From Bog-756 sp050011635 (lineage in GTDB: Bacteria; Actinomycetota; Acidimicrobiia; Acidimicrobiales; RAAP-2), in assembly GCA_050011635.1 (NCBI GenBank), contig JBEKIU010000119.1:1-13153 (forward strand): a stretch of DNA of 13,153 bases, given 5' to 3'. Positions within the stretch are counted from its first letter, which is position 1, and every line of letters starts with the position of its first letter. A program made the translations under genes and the position numbers. Below, piece after piece: positions 1 through 9,928 of this stretch. The notes beneath the pieces were generated by a model. The model made no database searches, had not been told where the DNA came from, and was given only the letters and a program-made list of their open reading frames with translations.

Positions 1-823
1 CGACCCAGCGGCACGACTGGTAGGTGCGGTAGAAGCCGAGGATCTCGGCCGTGGCCTCGGCCACGTCGTCGGTGATCATGAACAGCGAACGGTCGTCGAC
101 CGAGACGAGGCCTCGGGGTTCCACCTCCGACTGCAGGAAGTCGTCCCATTCCCGCCAGTAGGTGCCACCCGGAACGTCGAGCATGACCACAGGGGCCGGC
201 TCCGCCTTCCCCGTCTGCAGGAGGGTCAGCAGCTCGAACCCCTCATCGAGGGTTCCGAACCCCCCGGGCATGACGACGTACCCGTCGGACTCCTTGATGA
301 GCATGAGCTTGCGGGTGAAGAAGAACCGCATCTCGACGAGCTTGGGATCCTGGGCGATGAAGGAATTGGCGCCCTGCTCGAACGGCAACCTGATGTTCAC
401 CCCGATCGACTTGTCCCGGCCCGCTCCCTCCATGCCCGCAGCCATGATGCCCGGCCCCGCTCCGGTGACTACCATCCAGTCGGCCTCGGCCATCGCTGCG
501 GCCAGGTCGCGGGTGCACCGGTAGGCAGGGTGGTCCGGCTGGGTGCGGGCGGACCCGAAGATGGTCACCTTCATGCGCTTGCGGAAGGGCCGGAAGACCT
601 GGAATGCCTCGGCCATCTCGGCCAGTGCGGTGTCGGCCACCTTCAGGTCGATCACATCGGTGTGCTCGGCGGCCAGGGTCGTGACCGTCTGCAGCATCGA
701 TCGGTACAGGCGGGCCTGGCTCGTCGACATGCCGTCCGTGGTCAGCTCCTCCAGCAGCCGTGCCGCGGCGGGTTCGACGGTGTCGTCGGGTTGCGGTGCG
801 GGGCTCTCGGTGCCCGGGCTCAT
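1..823 (-). CDS. LOG-family (TIGR00730-like) phosphoribohydrolase, C-terminus cut by the window edge
   Basis: Reading starts at the ATG at 823 and stays open for 274 codons to the left edge, so the C-terminus is missing. After a polar N-terminal extension of about 80 residues comes a Rossmann-like LOG domain: FGSART at 89-94, TGAGPGIM at 120-127, the Arg-Lys pair of FFFTRK at 171-172, and the signature PGGFGTLDE at 186-194. R171 and E194 match the catalytic Arg and Glu of the family. LOG proteins, often mis-annotated as lysine decarboxylases, cleave nucleoside 5'-monophosphates such as cytokinin nucleotides or AMP into base and ribose 5-phosphate. The true substrate here is unknown. The start lies 10 bp after the fbiC stop, with only a weak ribosome-binding site, so this is probably the distal gene of the pentose phosphate transcript. 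Family assignment is firm; the reaction is inferred from family. Confidence 0.9.
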   Translation of the reverse strand, partial: MSPGTESPAPQPDDTVEPAAARLLEELTTDGMSTSQARLYRSMLQTVTTLAAEHTDVIDLKVADTALAEMAEAFQVFRPFRKRMKVTIFGSARTQPDHPAYRCTRDLAAAMAEADWMVVTGAGPGIMAAGMEGAGRDKSIGVNIRLPFEQGANSFIAQDPKLVEMRFFFTRKLMLIKESDGYVVMPGGFGTLDEGFELLTLLQTGKAEPAPVVMLDVPGGTYWREWDDFLQSEVEPRGLVSVDDRSLFMITDDVAEATAEILGFYRTYQSCRWV

Positions 824-833
824 CTCGACTCGC

Positions 834-3248
834 TCAAGTGGCGGCTGCGAGTGCTGCGCTCTGGCTGCCCGGGCCCGGGACCCGCCCGTAGAGCGTCGTC
901 CGCTGCACCAGGGTCCGACCCAATGGAGCCACGATGCCCCGGAACTGTTCGGCGTCCATCATCTGGCCGTGGCTGGCGCCCGCGGCCCGCGAGATGTTCT
1001 CATCCATGAGCGTCCCGCCGAGGTCGTTGACGCCGGCCCTGAGGATCTGGCGCACGCCATCCGCGCCCATCTTCACCCAACTGATCTGGATGTTGTCGAT
1101 GGCGCCCCGGTAGGCGATCCGCCCGACGGCGTGCATGAGGAGCGTCTCTCGGAAGGTCGGCCCCCGGCGCGCCTTCCGGTTGAGGTAGATGGGGGTGGCC
1201 ATGTGCACGAAGGGAAGCGGCACGAACTCGGTGAAGCCGCCGGTCTCCAACTGGAGATCGCGGGTCCGGACCAGGTGACGGGCCCACGAGCGCGGCTCCT
1301 CCACCGCACCGAACATGATGGTGACGTTGGAGCGCAACCCCACGGAGTGGGCGGTGCGGTGGGCGAACAGCCACTCCTCGGTGTTGATCTTGTCGGGGCA
1401 CAGTACGGCGCGCACCGGATCGTCCAGGATCTCCGCGGCCGTACCGGGAAGCGTCTTGAGCCCGGCGTCGCGGAGCAGCGTGAGGTAGTCGGCCAATGGC
1501 ATCTCCGAGCGACGGGCCCCTTCGGTCACCTCCAACGCGGTGAAGCCGTGGATGTGGATCGTGGCCGAAGCCTCGCGCACCGCCTTGATGACCTCGAGGT
1601 AGTACCCACCGTCGAATTTGGGATGGATCCCGCCCTGGAGGCACACCTCGGTGGCGCCGAGTGCCTCGGCCTCCCTGACCCGGTCCGATATCTCGCTCAG
1701 CTCGAGCAGGTAGGGGGTACCGCGGAGGTTGAGCGAGAGCGGGCCTTTCGAGAACGCGCAGAACTTGCACTTGAACGTGCAGACGTTTGTGTAGTTGATG
1801 TTCCGGTTGGCCACGTAGGTCACCTCGTCGCCGACCGCGTGGCTGCGGAGCTCGTCCGCCACCTGGGCCACTGACCGGACCTCGGGACCCCGGGCCGCGA
1901 ACAGCGTGACGATCTCGTCCTCACCGACGGCCTGACCCAACGCCACGCCGGCCAGCACGTCACCCACCGCGCTGCGGGTGCTGGACACGGTGACCACCGG
2001 TGGAGCGACGACCGCCGGAGCACCACGGGCACCGGCCGCCCCTCCGTCACCGTCCGCTCCCGGCCCGAGCAGGAGCGGGGGAGGCAGCTCCCCACCCGAA
2101 CACCAGGGGTGGTCGCGTCCGAGACCTTCGGCATCGGACGCGTCGAGAACGGGAAATCGCAGGCCCTCGGCCAGCCACCGCTCGGGACGCAGTGCGAATT
2201 CCGGATAGAGGGTGAGCCGGGGGGCCAACGTGAACCCGGCCGCTTCGGTGGCTTCGCGCAGCACCCGGAGGGCCGGCCAGGCCCGCTCGGGGTTGACGTG
2301 GTCGGCGGTGACCGGCGAGACGCCGCCCCAGTCGTCGATCCCCGAATCAACCAGCGGGATCAGGTCGTCGGAGAGATTGGGCGGCGCCTGCAGGTGGATC
2401 TCCGGCGGGAGCACCAACCGGGCCACGGCGATGGTCCACAGGAACTCGTCCGTCGGGCACGGTGGGGCACGGTGCATCGTCGTACCTTGCTTGGGCAGGA
2501 AGTTCTGGATGATCACCTCCTGGACGTGGCCGTGGCGCCGATGGCTGGATGCGATCGCCTCCAGAGCCTCCAGGCGGTCGGCGCGTGTCTCGCCGATACC
2601 GACCAGCAGGCCGGTGGTGAACGGGATCCGGGCCTCCCCGGCGGCTTCGAGGGTGCCGAGCCGCCGGTCCGGGGTCTTGTCGGGAGCGGAACGGTGGGCA
2701 GCCAGGTCCGGGTTGAGCGACTCGATCATCATCCCCTGGCTGGCCGAGACCTCGCGCAGCCGGGCCAGCGCCTCGCCGTCGAGGGCGCCGGCATTGGCAT
2801 GGGGCAGGAGGCCGGTCTCCTCGAGGACCGCCCGGCAGGCGGCCGCCAGGTAGTCGACGGTCGACGTGTAGCCGCGGTGCTCGAGCCATCGGCGCGCCAC
2901 CGGATACCGATCCTCGGGTCCCTCCCCGAGCGTGAAGAGTGCCTCGTGGCAACCGGCGGCCCGGCCGGCCCGGGCGATGTCCAGCACGTCCTCGATCGAA
3001 AGGTACGGGGAGTCCAACCGGGCCGGCGCCTTGGCGAAGGTGCAGTAGCCGCAGCGGTCGCGGCACAACATGGTGAGGGGGATGAACACCTTGGGCGAGA
3101 AGGTGATCCTGTTGCCGTGCGCGGCGTCACGAACCCCTCGGGCGAGGTCCTGGAGCATGGGCAACGGCGTGCCCAGCAGATCCAGCTCGGTCTGCTGTCC
3201 CGGTTGCGCGCCGGAGGTTGCCAGGGTGGAGCCGGGGTCGGCGGGCAT
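834..3248 (-). CDS. fbiC: FbiC, bifunctional 7,8-didemethyl-8-hydroxy-5-deazariboflavin (FO) synthase
   Basis: This 804-residue protein has two radical-SAM halves. The N-terminal CofG-like half carries the iron-sulfur motif CRDRCGYC (C62, C66, C69). The C-terminal CofH-like half carries CTFKCKFC (C490, C494, C497), preceded by NRNINYTNV. A linker rich in Gly, Ala and Pro (about 383-425) separates them. FbiC joins 5-amino-6-ribitylaminouracil and tyrosine to make FO, the deazaflavin chromophore of coenzyme F420. The CofG-CofH fusion in this order is typical of actinobacteria. The frame is open upstream to 3530, but that would overlap pgl by about 250 bp. The ATG at 3248 has AAGGTG six bases before it and lies 31 bp after the pgl stop, so I chose it; a GTG at 3257 is the alternative. 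The protein is slightly shorter than mycobacterial FbiC. The rest of the F420 pathway is not in the window. Confidence 0.96.
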   Translation of the reverse strand: MPADPGSTLATSGAQPGQQTELDLLGTPLPMLQDLARGVRDAAHGNRITFSPKVFIPLTMLCRDRCGYCTFAKAPARLDSPYLSIEDVLDIARAGRAAGCHEALFTLGEGPEDRYPVARRWLEHRGYTSTVDYLAAACRAVLEETGLLPHANAGALDGEALARLREVSASQGMMIESLNPDLAAHRSAPDKTPDRRLGTLEAAGEARIPFTTGLLVGIGETRADRLEALEAIASSHRRHGHVQEVIIQNFLPKQGTTMHRAPPCPTDEFLWTIAVARLVLPPEIHLQAPPNLSDDLIPLVDSGIDDWGGVSPVTADHVNPERAWPALRVLREATEAAGFTLAPRLTLYPEFALRPERWLAEGLRFPVLDASDAEGLGRDHPWCSGGELPPPLLLGPGADGDGGAAGARGAPAVVAPPVVTVSSTRSAVGDVLAGVALGQAVGEDEIVTLFAARGPEVRSVAQVADELRSHAVGDEVTYVANRNINYTNVCTFKCKFCAFSKGPLSLNLRGTPYLLELSEISDRVREAEALGATEVCLQGGIHPKFDGGYYLEVIKAVREASATIHIHGFTALEVTEGARRSEMPLADYLTLLRDAGLKTLPGTAAEILDDPVRAVLCPDKINTEEWLFAHRTAHSVGLRSNVTIMFGAVEEPRSWARHLVRTRDLQLETGGFTEFVPLPFVHMATPIYLNRKARRGPTFRETLLMHAVGRIAYRGAIDNIQISWVKMGADGVRQILRAGVNDLGGTLMDENISRAAGASHGQMMDAEQFRGIVAPLGRTLVQRTTLYGRVPGPGSQSAALAAAT

Positions 3249-3254
3249 CGGCGA

Positions 3255-3260
3255 CACCTT
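3255..3260 (-). promoter_or_regulatory. Ribosome-binding site deciding the fbiC start
   Basis: AAGGTG on the minus strand lies six bases before the ATG at 3248. It supports that start over the nine-base-longer GTG at 3257, which has no purine-rich sequence at a proper distance, and over the much longer upstream reading into pgl. Confidence 0.6.
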
Positions 3261-3279
3261 ACCGGAGGAGCCCGACGCG

Positions 3280-4014
3280 CTAGTCGGGGCGACCACCACC
3301 CCCGGCCGCATCGGCGTCGACCAGCCACAGCACCTGTCCGGCGGTGACCCGGGCCGCCGGCAGGTCGGCGCCGGCCACCAGACGGGCGAAGGCGCCCCGC
3401 TTCGACGGCCCGGACACCGTGAACACGACCAGTCGGGCCCGAGCGATGCCCGGCAGGGTGAGCGTGACCCGATCATGGGGATTGTTGGCATTCGGATCTC
3501 GATTGGCGACCACCTGCACGGCGGGATCATCGACGGCCAGCGCGTCCGAGTCGGGGAAGAGGGAGGCGCAGTGCCCGTCGGGCCCGAGCCCGAGGTGGAC
3601 GAGGTCGAACCCGGTCAGTGCCTCGATCTCCCCTTGGTAGGCGGACGCCGCGTCCTCCGGTGATCCCGACCGGTACATGGGATGGTCCGACCGCACCGGA
3701 CCGACGGTGTCGAGCAGCGCCTCGGTGATCATCTTGTGATTGGAGTCCGCGTCGTCGGGCGGGACGCAGCGTTCGTCACCCAGGTAGATGTCGACGGTCG
3801 TCCAGTCGACCCGCCGGTTGCCTGTGGTTCTGCTCCCGGCGGCGTCCCGATCCGGGGTGGTGAGCTCGGCCAGGCGCTGATAGCACGCCCTGGCGGTATG
3901 TCCGCCCGAGAGGAAGAGGGAGAACCCAGCGTCCCGGGGCGCGGCCAGCCGCTCGGCCACCAGGCCGGCGAAGGCGTCGGGGACCGACGTCACCTGCTGG
4001 ATCGTGCCGTTCAT
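3280..4014 (-). CDS. pgl: 6-phosphogluconolactonase (DevB/Pgl type)
   Basis: A cytosolic 244-residue enzyme that hydrolyses 6-phosphoglucono-1,5-lactone to 6-phosphogluconate, the second step of the oxidative pentose phosphate pathway. It shows the glucosamine-6-phosphate isomerase/6-phosphogluconolactonase fold motifs in order: SGGHTAR at 36-42, LGDERCVPPDDADSN at 78-92, and LGLGPDGHCASLFP at 141-154, where H148 fits the catalytic His of the family. Length is normal. It starts 13 bp after the zwf stop without an evident ribosome-binding site, so translation probably depends on ribosomes finishing zwf. Actinobacteria often have opcA between zwf and this gene; here there is no room for it. The C-terminal tail DAAGGGGRPD looks disordered. 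Confidence 0.96.
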   Translation of the reverse strand: MNGTIQQVTSVPDAFAGLVAERLAAPRDAGFSLFLSGGHTARACYQRLAELTTPDRDAAGSRTTGNRRVDWTTVDIYLGDERCVPPDDADSNHKMITEALLDTVGPVRSDHPMYRSGSPEDAASAYQGEIEALTGFDLVHLGLGPDGHCASLFPDSDALAVDDPAVQVVANRDPNANNPHDRVTLTLPGIARARLVVFTVSGPSKRGAFARLVAGADLPAARVTAGQVLWLVDADAAGGGGRPD

Positions 4015-4027
4015 GGCGGGGTCGTGC

Positions 4028-5616
4028 TCACTGGGGCAGCTCGGTCAGGCGGCCGCCGCTCAGCTCGAGGTCCACCTCAGGGTTGCGCCATTCGTCCCCC
4101 GACCTCTCCACCAGGAGATCGGCCATGTGCGGTCCCCAGGTCCCGGCCGCGTAGGTGTGGAGGGCACCGCCCGGCTGCGACCATGCCTGCAGGTAGGGAT
4201 CGACGATCCTCCAGGCCTGCTGGACCTCGTCGGAACGGATGAAGAGGGTGGCGTCGCCCACCAGGGCATCGTGGATGAGGCGCTCGGACCCGTCGGCCGC
4301 GTCGGCGCCGGCGAAGGCCTCGGCGTAGGAGAAGTCCATGGCCACCGAACGGATGTGGAACTTCTCTCCGGGGACTTTGGCCCCGAACTCGAGGCTGATC
4401 CCCTCGTCGGGCTGGATCCGGAGGATCAGCGTGTTCGGGCGCAGGTCTCGGCTGGCCCGGTGGTCGAAGAGCAGGAACGGCACCTGGCGGAAGGTGAGGG
4501 CCACTTCGGTGACCCGGGCCGGGAGCCGTTTGCCGGTGCGCACATAGATGGGTACCCCGGCCCACCGCCAATTCTCCACCCGCAGCCGGAGGGCGAGGTA
4601 GGTCTCGGTCTGGCTCTCGGGGGAGACGTCCGCCTCCTGGCGGTAGCCGATCACCTTGTCGCCGTCGATGAAGCCCTCGGTGTACTGGGCCCGCACCGAC
4701 TTGTCGACGGCCTCGTCCGGGGTCGGGATGTCGATGGCCTGGAGCAGCTTGACCTTCTCGTCGCGGATCCGGTCAGCGTCGGTGCTGGTGGGGGACTCCA
4801 TCAAGGTGAGGGCGAGCACCTGCATCACGTGGTTCTGCACGATGTCGCGCAAGGCGCCGGCCGTCTCGTAGAACCCGCCGCGGTGCTCCACGCCGAGGCT
4901 CTCGGCCACGGTCACCTGTACCTGTTCCACGTAACGACGGTTCCAGATCGGCTCGAAGATGGCGTTGGCAAAGCGCAGGGCCAACACGTTCTGCACGGTC
5001 TCTTTCCCCATGTAGTGGTCGATCCGGTAGATCTGGGGTTCGTCGAACGCGGCATGCATCTGCTCGTCGAGGGCCAGGGCGCTGGCCAGGTCGCGGCCGT
5101 AGGGCTTCTCCACCACCACCCGGGCGAATGTCCCGCCATCGCCCGGCCGGGTGCAGGCGTGGGAGGCCAGCGCCCCGGCCACCAGTCCGAACACGCTCGG
5201 GATGGTGGCCAGATAGTAGAGGCGGTTGCCGGCGGTGCCATCGGTGCGGTCGGCATCGTCGAGGTGGTCCTTCAGGGTGGCGAAGGTGTCGGGGGAGTCA
5301 TACTCGCCGGCGACGTACCGGAACCGCTCGGTGAGGGCCCGCCACTTGGGACCACCGTCAGGGGTGGCTTCGGCCACGTGGGCCCGGAATTCGTCATCGC
5401 TCCACTCGGTCCGGGCCACGCCGATCACGGTGAAGCCGTCGTCGAGGACACCCCGGTCGGCCAGCCGGGCCAGGGCGGGAAGGATCTTTCTGGCCGTGAG
5501 GTCCCCGGAGGCGCCGAAGATGACCATGGCCGCAGGGGGCGCCTTGGACAGGACCTGGGGGAGCGAACGCCGCTTTCCTTTGGTCTGAGCCGGTGCCTGG
5601 TCGGTCGGTTCGGCGC

Positions 5617-5620
<4 letters not shown>
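4028..5620 (-). CDS. zwf: Glucose-6-phosphate 1-dehydrogenase
   Basis: A 530-residue enzyme that oxidises glucose 6-phosphate to 6-phosphogluconolactone and is the entry point of the oxidative pentose phosphate pathway. The nucleotide-binding loop GASGDLTARK is at 36-45, EKPYGRD at 171-177, the active-site signature RIDHYMGKE at 199-207 (D201, H202, K206), and RTGKRL at 361-366. The second strand of the nucleotide fold ends in GVAR (R70), which favours NADP+ as in other bacterial Zwf. The first 28 residues are a polar, probably flexible extension. The ATG overlaps the gnd stop as ATGA, and no ribosome-binding site precedes it, which suggests translational coupling to gnd. The actinobacterial activator OpcA is not encoded next to it. 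This is the classical enzyme, not an F420-dependent FGD, despite the nearby fbiC. Confidence 0.97.
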
Positions 5621-6552
<932 letters not shown>

Positions 6553-6558
6553 GTTGGT

Positions 6559-6564
6559 CTCCTC
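6559..6564 (-). promoter_or_regulatory. Ribosome-binding site of gnd
   Basis: GAGGAG on the minus strand, six bases before the gnd ATG at 6552. It shows gnd can be translated independently of tal, unlike zwf and pgl downstream, which lack such a sequence. Confidence 0.6.
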
Positions 6565-6663
6565 TGTGTGGGTGGCGGTGGCAGGGGTCTGGATGGCTTC
6601 GTCGTGGGTGTGCGGCTGCGGATCGGCTCCGTCCCTGGGCCGTGGCTGGATCCCCCGGTCGGA

Positions 6664-6709
6664 GGGCGGGCCCGGTCCGGCTGATGCCGGGCGGGACCGG
6701 TCCGGCTGA
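6664..6709. repeat. Two tandem 21-bp direct repeats in the tal-gnd gap
   Basis: On the plus strand each copy reads gggcggg, then one variable base, then ccggtccggctga. Copy 1 is 6664-6684 (variable base c) and copy 2 is 6689-6709 (variable base a), giving 20 of 21 bases identical and a period of 25 bp. Copy 2 contains the perfect 10-bp palindrome ggaccggtcc at 6694-6703. The repeat abuts the tal stop codon. It could bind a regulator, form an RNA processing or pause structure, or be a chance product of high GC; the sequence cannot decide. Confidence 0.7.
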
Positions 6710-7831
6710 CTACCCGCCGGTCAGGGCGTTGGCCTTGTCGGACAGTGTCTGCATGAGCTCGTCGAACGACTTGGCGAACGAGGCGACCCCCTCGTTCTCC
6801 AGTACCTGGGCCACCTCCTCCATATCGATTCCGGCCCCGGCCAGCTGGTTGATCACGTGCTCGGCACCGGTCGCATCGGTATCGACGGTGCGGGCCACCA
6901 CGCCGTGGTCCAAGAAGTCCGCCACCGTGCCCTCGGGCATGGTGTTGACGGTGTCCGGGCCGATCAGCGTGTCCACATAGAGCAGGTCGGGGTAGTCGGG
7001 GTTCTTGGTCGAGGTCGAAGCCCACAGCGGGCGCTGGACCCGGGCCCCGCGTGCGGCCAGGGCCTCCCAGCGGGGTCCGGTGAAGTGCGCCTGGAACAGT
7101 TGGTAGGCCAGGCGCCCCTGGGCCACCGCCGCCTTTCCGCGCAGTTCGAGGAGCTCGTCGTCCCCGGTGTCGGAGCGGGCCGCCGACTCGAGTCGGCGGT
7201 CGACCTCGGTATCGACCCTGCTGATGAAGAACGAGGCCACGCTGGCCACGTGCGAGAGGTCCGCGGTCCCCGACGCCACCAGGGCCTCGAGCCCCGAGAG
7301 GTAGGCCTCGATGACCTCGCCGTACCTGGCGATGCTGAAGATGAGGGTCACGTTGATGCTGCGTCCCTCGCTGATCATCTGGCGGATGGAGGGGATGCAC
7401 TCCTTGGTGGCGGGGATCTTGACCAGCGCGTTGGGCTGGTCGATGCGCTGGTGGAGGGAGCGCGCCGCCTTGATGGTCCCTTCCGTGTCGTGGGCCAGGG
7501 CCGGGGCCACCTCCACGGAGACGAATCCATCGGCCCCGCCGGACGAGTCGAAGACAGGGCGGAGGATGGCGAGGGCGGCGTCGACGTCATGGAGGACCAG
7601 GTCCCAATAGGCATCCTCGACGGACTTGGTCTTGATCAGGGTCCCGAACTGGGCGTCGTAGGTGTCCTGACCGTCGATGGCCTTGGCCAGGATGGTGGGG
7701 TTGGAGGTCACCCCACGTATACCTTCTCCCACCAGACCGGCCATGGTGCCGTTCTCCAGCCAGTCGCGGCGCAGGTTGTCGATCCAGGGGCTCTGCCCCT
7801 GCTGATCGTAGAGATCGTTCAGTGTCGTCAC
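6710..7831 (-). CDS. tal: Transaldolase (actinobacterial type)
   Basis: A 373-residue enzyme that moves a dihydroxyacetone unit between sugar phosphates in the non-oxidative pentose phosphate pathway. The N-terminal part has WIDNLRRDWLENG (16-28) and GVTSNPTI (40-47). The Schiff-base lysine is K138 in ALVKIPAT. NVTLIFSIARY (160-170) and SVASFFISRVDTEVD (197-211) are further conserved segments, and PLWASTSTKNPDYPD follows at 268-282. The size fits the longer actinobacterial subfamily. The frame could begin at a GTG at 7852, but the GTG at 7831 has AAAGGA five bases upstream, and TTLNDLYDQQG matches the usual N-terminus, so 7831 was chosen. It lies 67 bp after tkt and 157 bp before gnd. Confidence 0.96.
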   Translation of the reverse strand: MTTLNDLYDQQGQSPWIDNLRRDWLENGTMAGLVGEGIRGVTSNPTILAKAIDGQDTYDAQFGTLIKTKSVEDAYWDLVLHDVDAALAILRPVFDSSGGADGFVSVEVAPALAHDTEGTIKAARSLHQRIDQPNALVKIPATKECIPSIRQMISEGRSINVTLIFSIARYGEVIEAYLSGLEALVASGTADLSHVASVASFFISRVDTEVDRRLESAARSDTGDDELLELRGKAAVAQGRLAYQLFQAHFTGPRWEALAARGARVQRPLWASTSTKNPDYPDLLYVDTLIGPDTVNTMPEGTVADFLDHGVVARTVDTDATGAEHVINQLAGAGIDMEEVAQVLENEGVASFAKSFDELMQTLSDKANALTGG

Positions 7832-7836
7832 AGGTG

Positions 7837-7842
7837 TCCTTT
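7837..7842 (-). promoter_or_regulatory. Ribosome-binding site deciding the tal start
   Basis: AAAGGA (within GGAAAGGA) on the minus strand, five bases before the GTG at 7831. The upstream GTG at 7852 has no comparable sequence, so the shorter start is preferred. Confidence 0.7.
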
Positions 7843-7863
7843 CCGGTGGCACGGTCTGTTCCG

Positions 7864-7886
7864 GTTCGCCGGGCCGGGGAGCGAAC
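7864..7886. repeat. Inverted repeat in the tkt-tal gap
   Basis: GTTCGC at 7864-7869 and GCGAAC at 7881-7886 form a perfect 6-bp stem around an 11-base GC-rich loop, extendable by two pairs with a one-base bulge. It lies 12 bp after the tkt stop. There is no T-tract, so it is not a standard intrinsic terminator. It could be a partial terminator, a protector of the tkt 3' end or a processing site. Confidence 0.4.
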
Positions 7887-7898
7887 GGCCGGGCACGA

Positions 7899-9920
7899 TC
7901 ACGTGACCGAGCCTGGGCCGAGGAGTGACGTGGCCCGCTCGACCACGTGCTCGGGGGTGAAGCCCAGCTCCTTCATGGCCACGTCGCCCGGCGCCGACGC
8001 CCCGAACCGGTCGATGCACAGCATGGCGTCCGCATAACGCTCCCACCCGAAGGAGGAAGCCGCCTCCACGGCCAGGCGCGGGATGTCGGTCGGGAACACC
8101 TCGCGGCGGTAGCCGTCCGGCTGCACGGCGAACAGGTCCCATGAGGGGAACGAGACCACCCGGGCGGTGATCCCGCCCGATGCCAGCAGATCGGCCGCGG
8201 CCAGGCAGAGCTGCACCTCGCTGCCGGTACCGATGAGAACGATCCGGGGCCGGCCGCCTTCCGGATCGCGCAGGACATAGGCGCCGCGGGCCACCCCCGC
8301 CGGGGCGAGCCGGGCCGTTTCGGCCAGGACGGGGAGCTCCTGGCGCGACAGCACGAGGGCCGTGGGACCGTCACCGTCCACGGCCACGCGCCAGGCCTGC
8401 GCCGTCTCGTTGGCGTCGGCGGGCCGGATCACCCGCAGATCGGGCATGGCCCTGAGGGCGGCCAGCTGCTCGATGGGCTGGTGGGTGGGCCCGTCCTGCC
8501 CCAGACCGATCGAGTCGTGGGTCCACGAGTACACGACGTGGACGTTGGACAGGGCGGCGATGCGGACCGCCCCCCTCATGTAGTCGCTGAAGACGAAGAA
8601 GGTACCGCCGACGGGGAGGATGCCCCCGTGGGCGGCCATCCCCGTCATCACCCCGCCCATGCCGTGCTCACGGATGCCGTAGTGGATGAGGTCGCCGCCG
8701 GGCTCCTCCACCGACTGTGCCACCGCGCCGTTCATGGCCATCCCGGTGTTGCCGGTCAGGTCGGCGGCACCGGGTACCAGCCCGGGGATCACCCCTCCGG
8801 TGGCGTCCAGGCAGGCCTTGACCGCCTTGCGGGTGGCCATGGGCCCGTCCTCGGGCCCGAACACCGGGAGCGCGGACTCCCAGCCCGGCATCCCGTGGCC
8901 GGTCTGGGCCGCCGCCCACCTGGCCTTGTCGCCCTGCCACGCGTCGAACCGCCCGGTCCACGCGGCCCGCGCCGCCTGACCCTTCGGGATGCATCTCCGG
9001 TAGAGGTCGAGCACATCGTCGGGCACCCAGAAGGTCTCGTCCGGGGGGAGGCCGAGCAGCTCCTTGCACACTCGGATCTCGTCGGGCGGGAACGGGTCAC
9101 CGTGGGCCTTGGCCGTGTCCATGAGACGAGGGGACGGATAGCCGATGTGGCTGCGGAGGATGATCAGCGAGGGCCGTCCCTCCTCAGCCTTCGCCCGCAG
9201 CAGCGCGGCCTCGATGGCGTCGAGATCGTTGGCCACCTCGCCGATGTTCTCCACCGACCAGCCGTAGGCGGCGAACCGCTCGCCCACGTCGTCGTTGTAG
9301 GAGAGCTCGGTGGGCCCGTCGATGGTGATGTGGTTGTCGTCGTAGATGTAGACCAGCCGACCGAGTTGGAGGTGGCCGGCCAGCGACGCCGCCTCGTGGG
9401 AGATCCCCTCTTCGAAGCATCCGTCGCCGGCGATGACGAAGGTGTGGTGATCGCAGATCTCGGGGGAGAAGTTGGTCCGGAGCCAGCGCTCGGCGATGCC
9501 CATACCCACTCCGTTGGCCACACCCTGGCCGAGCGGGCCGGTGGTGACCTCGACCCCCGGGGTGTGGTTGAGCTCGGGGTGGCCGGGTGTGCGGCTGCCC
9601 CACTGCCGGAATGCACGCAGATCATCGAGGGTGAGCCCGTAGCCGGTGAGGTAGAGCATCGAATAGAGGAGGATCGACGCGTGCCCGTTGGAAAGGACGA
9701 ACCGGTCGCGGTCGGGCCACCTCGGTTCCGACGGGTCGTGGTGCATCACCCGGGTGAACAGCACGTGGGCCAGGGGGGCCAGTGCCATCGCCGTTCCCGA
9801 ATGACCGGAGTTGGCCGCCCGCGGCGCGTCCATGGCCAGGCCTCGGACGACATTGATACCGAGCTGGTCGAGATCGCCGTCATCGGACGGTTCGGCCAGT
9901 GTGACGGCGCGTTCAGTCAT
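7899..9920 (-). CDS. tkt: Transketolase
   Basis: A 673-residue thiamine-diphosphate enzyme that transfers two-carbon units between ketose and aldose phosphates, linking the pentose phosphate pathway to glycolysis. The N-terminal domain has ANSGHSGTAMALAP (36-49, with H40), FVLSNGHAS (74-82) and TTGPLGQG (126-133). The diphosphate/metal motif begins AGDGCFEEG (164-172) and runs to DDN (194-196). The pyrimidine domain has YGIREHGM (414-421) with the catalytic Glu E418, and WTHDSIGLGQDGPTHQP (466-482). The C-terminal domain follows to 673. ANSGHSG carries Ser where most transketolases have Pro, a small variation. The ATG has no ribosome-binding site; a promoter lies directly upstream, so the message is probably leaderless. 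It is the first gene of the pentose phosphate block. Confidence 0.97.
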   Translation of the reverse strand: MTERAVTLAEPSDDGDLDQLGINVVRGLAMDAPRAANSGHSGTAMALAPLAHVLFTRVMHHDPSEPRWPDRDRFVLSNGHASILLYSMLYLTGYGLTLDDLRAFRQWGSRTPGHPELNHTPGVEVTTGPLGQGVANGVGMGIAERWLRTNFSPEICDHHTFVIAGDGCFEEGISHEAASLAGHLQLGRLVYIYDDNHITIDGPTELSYNDDVGERFAAYGWSVENIGEVANDLDAIEAALLRAKAEEGRPSLIILRSHIGYPSPRLMDTAKAHGDPFPPDEIRVCKELLGLPPDETFWVPDDVLDLYRRCIPKGQAARAAWTGRFDAWQGDKARWAAAQTGHGMPGWESALPVFGPEDGPMATRKAVKACLDATGGVIPGLVPGAADLTGNTGMAMNGAVAQSVEEPGGDLIHYGIREHGMGGVMTGMAAHGGILPVGGTFFVFSDYMRGAVRIAALSNVHVVYSWTHDSIGLGQDGPTHQPIEQLAALRAMPDLRVIRPADANETAQAWRVAVDGDGPTALVLSRQELPVLAETARLAPAGVARGAYVLRDPEGGRPRIVLIGTGSEVQLCLAAADLLASGGITARVVSFPSWDLFAVQPDGYRREVFPTDIPRLAVEAASSFGWERYADAMLCIDRFGASAPGDVAMKELGFTPEHVVERATSLLGPGSVT

Positions 9921-9928
9921 TGACGGTT

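Noticed and set aside
3249..3530. N-terminal extension of fbiC to 3530
   Set aside because: It would lie inside pgl and adds a Pro/Arg/Cys-rich sequence unlike FbiC; the ATG at 3248 has a proper ribosome-binding site.
7832..7852. Seven-codon longer tal start (GTG at 7852)
   Set aside because: AAAGGA would lie inside the gene, and the shorter start fits the family N-terminus.
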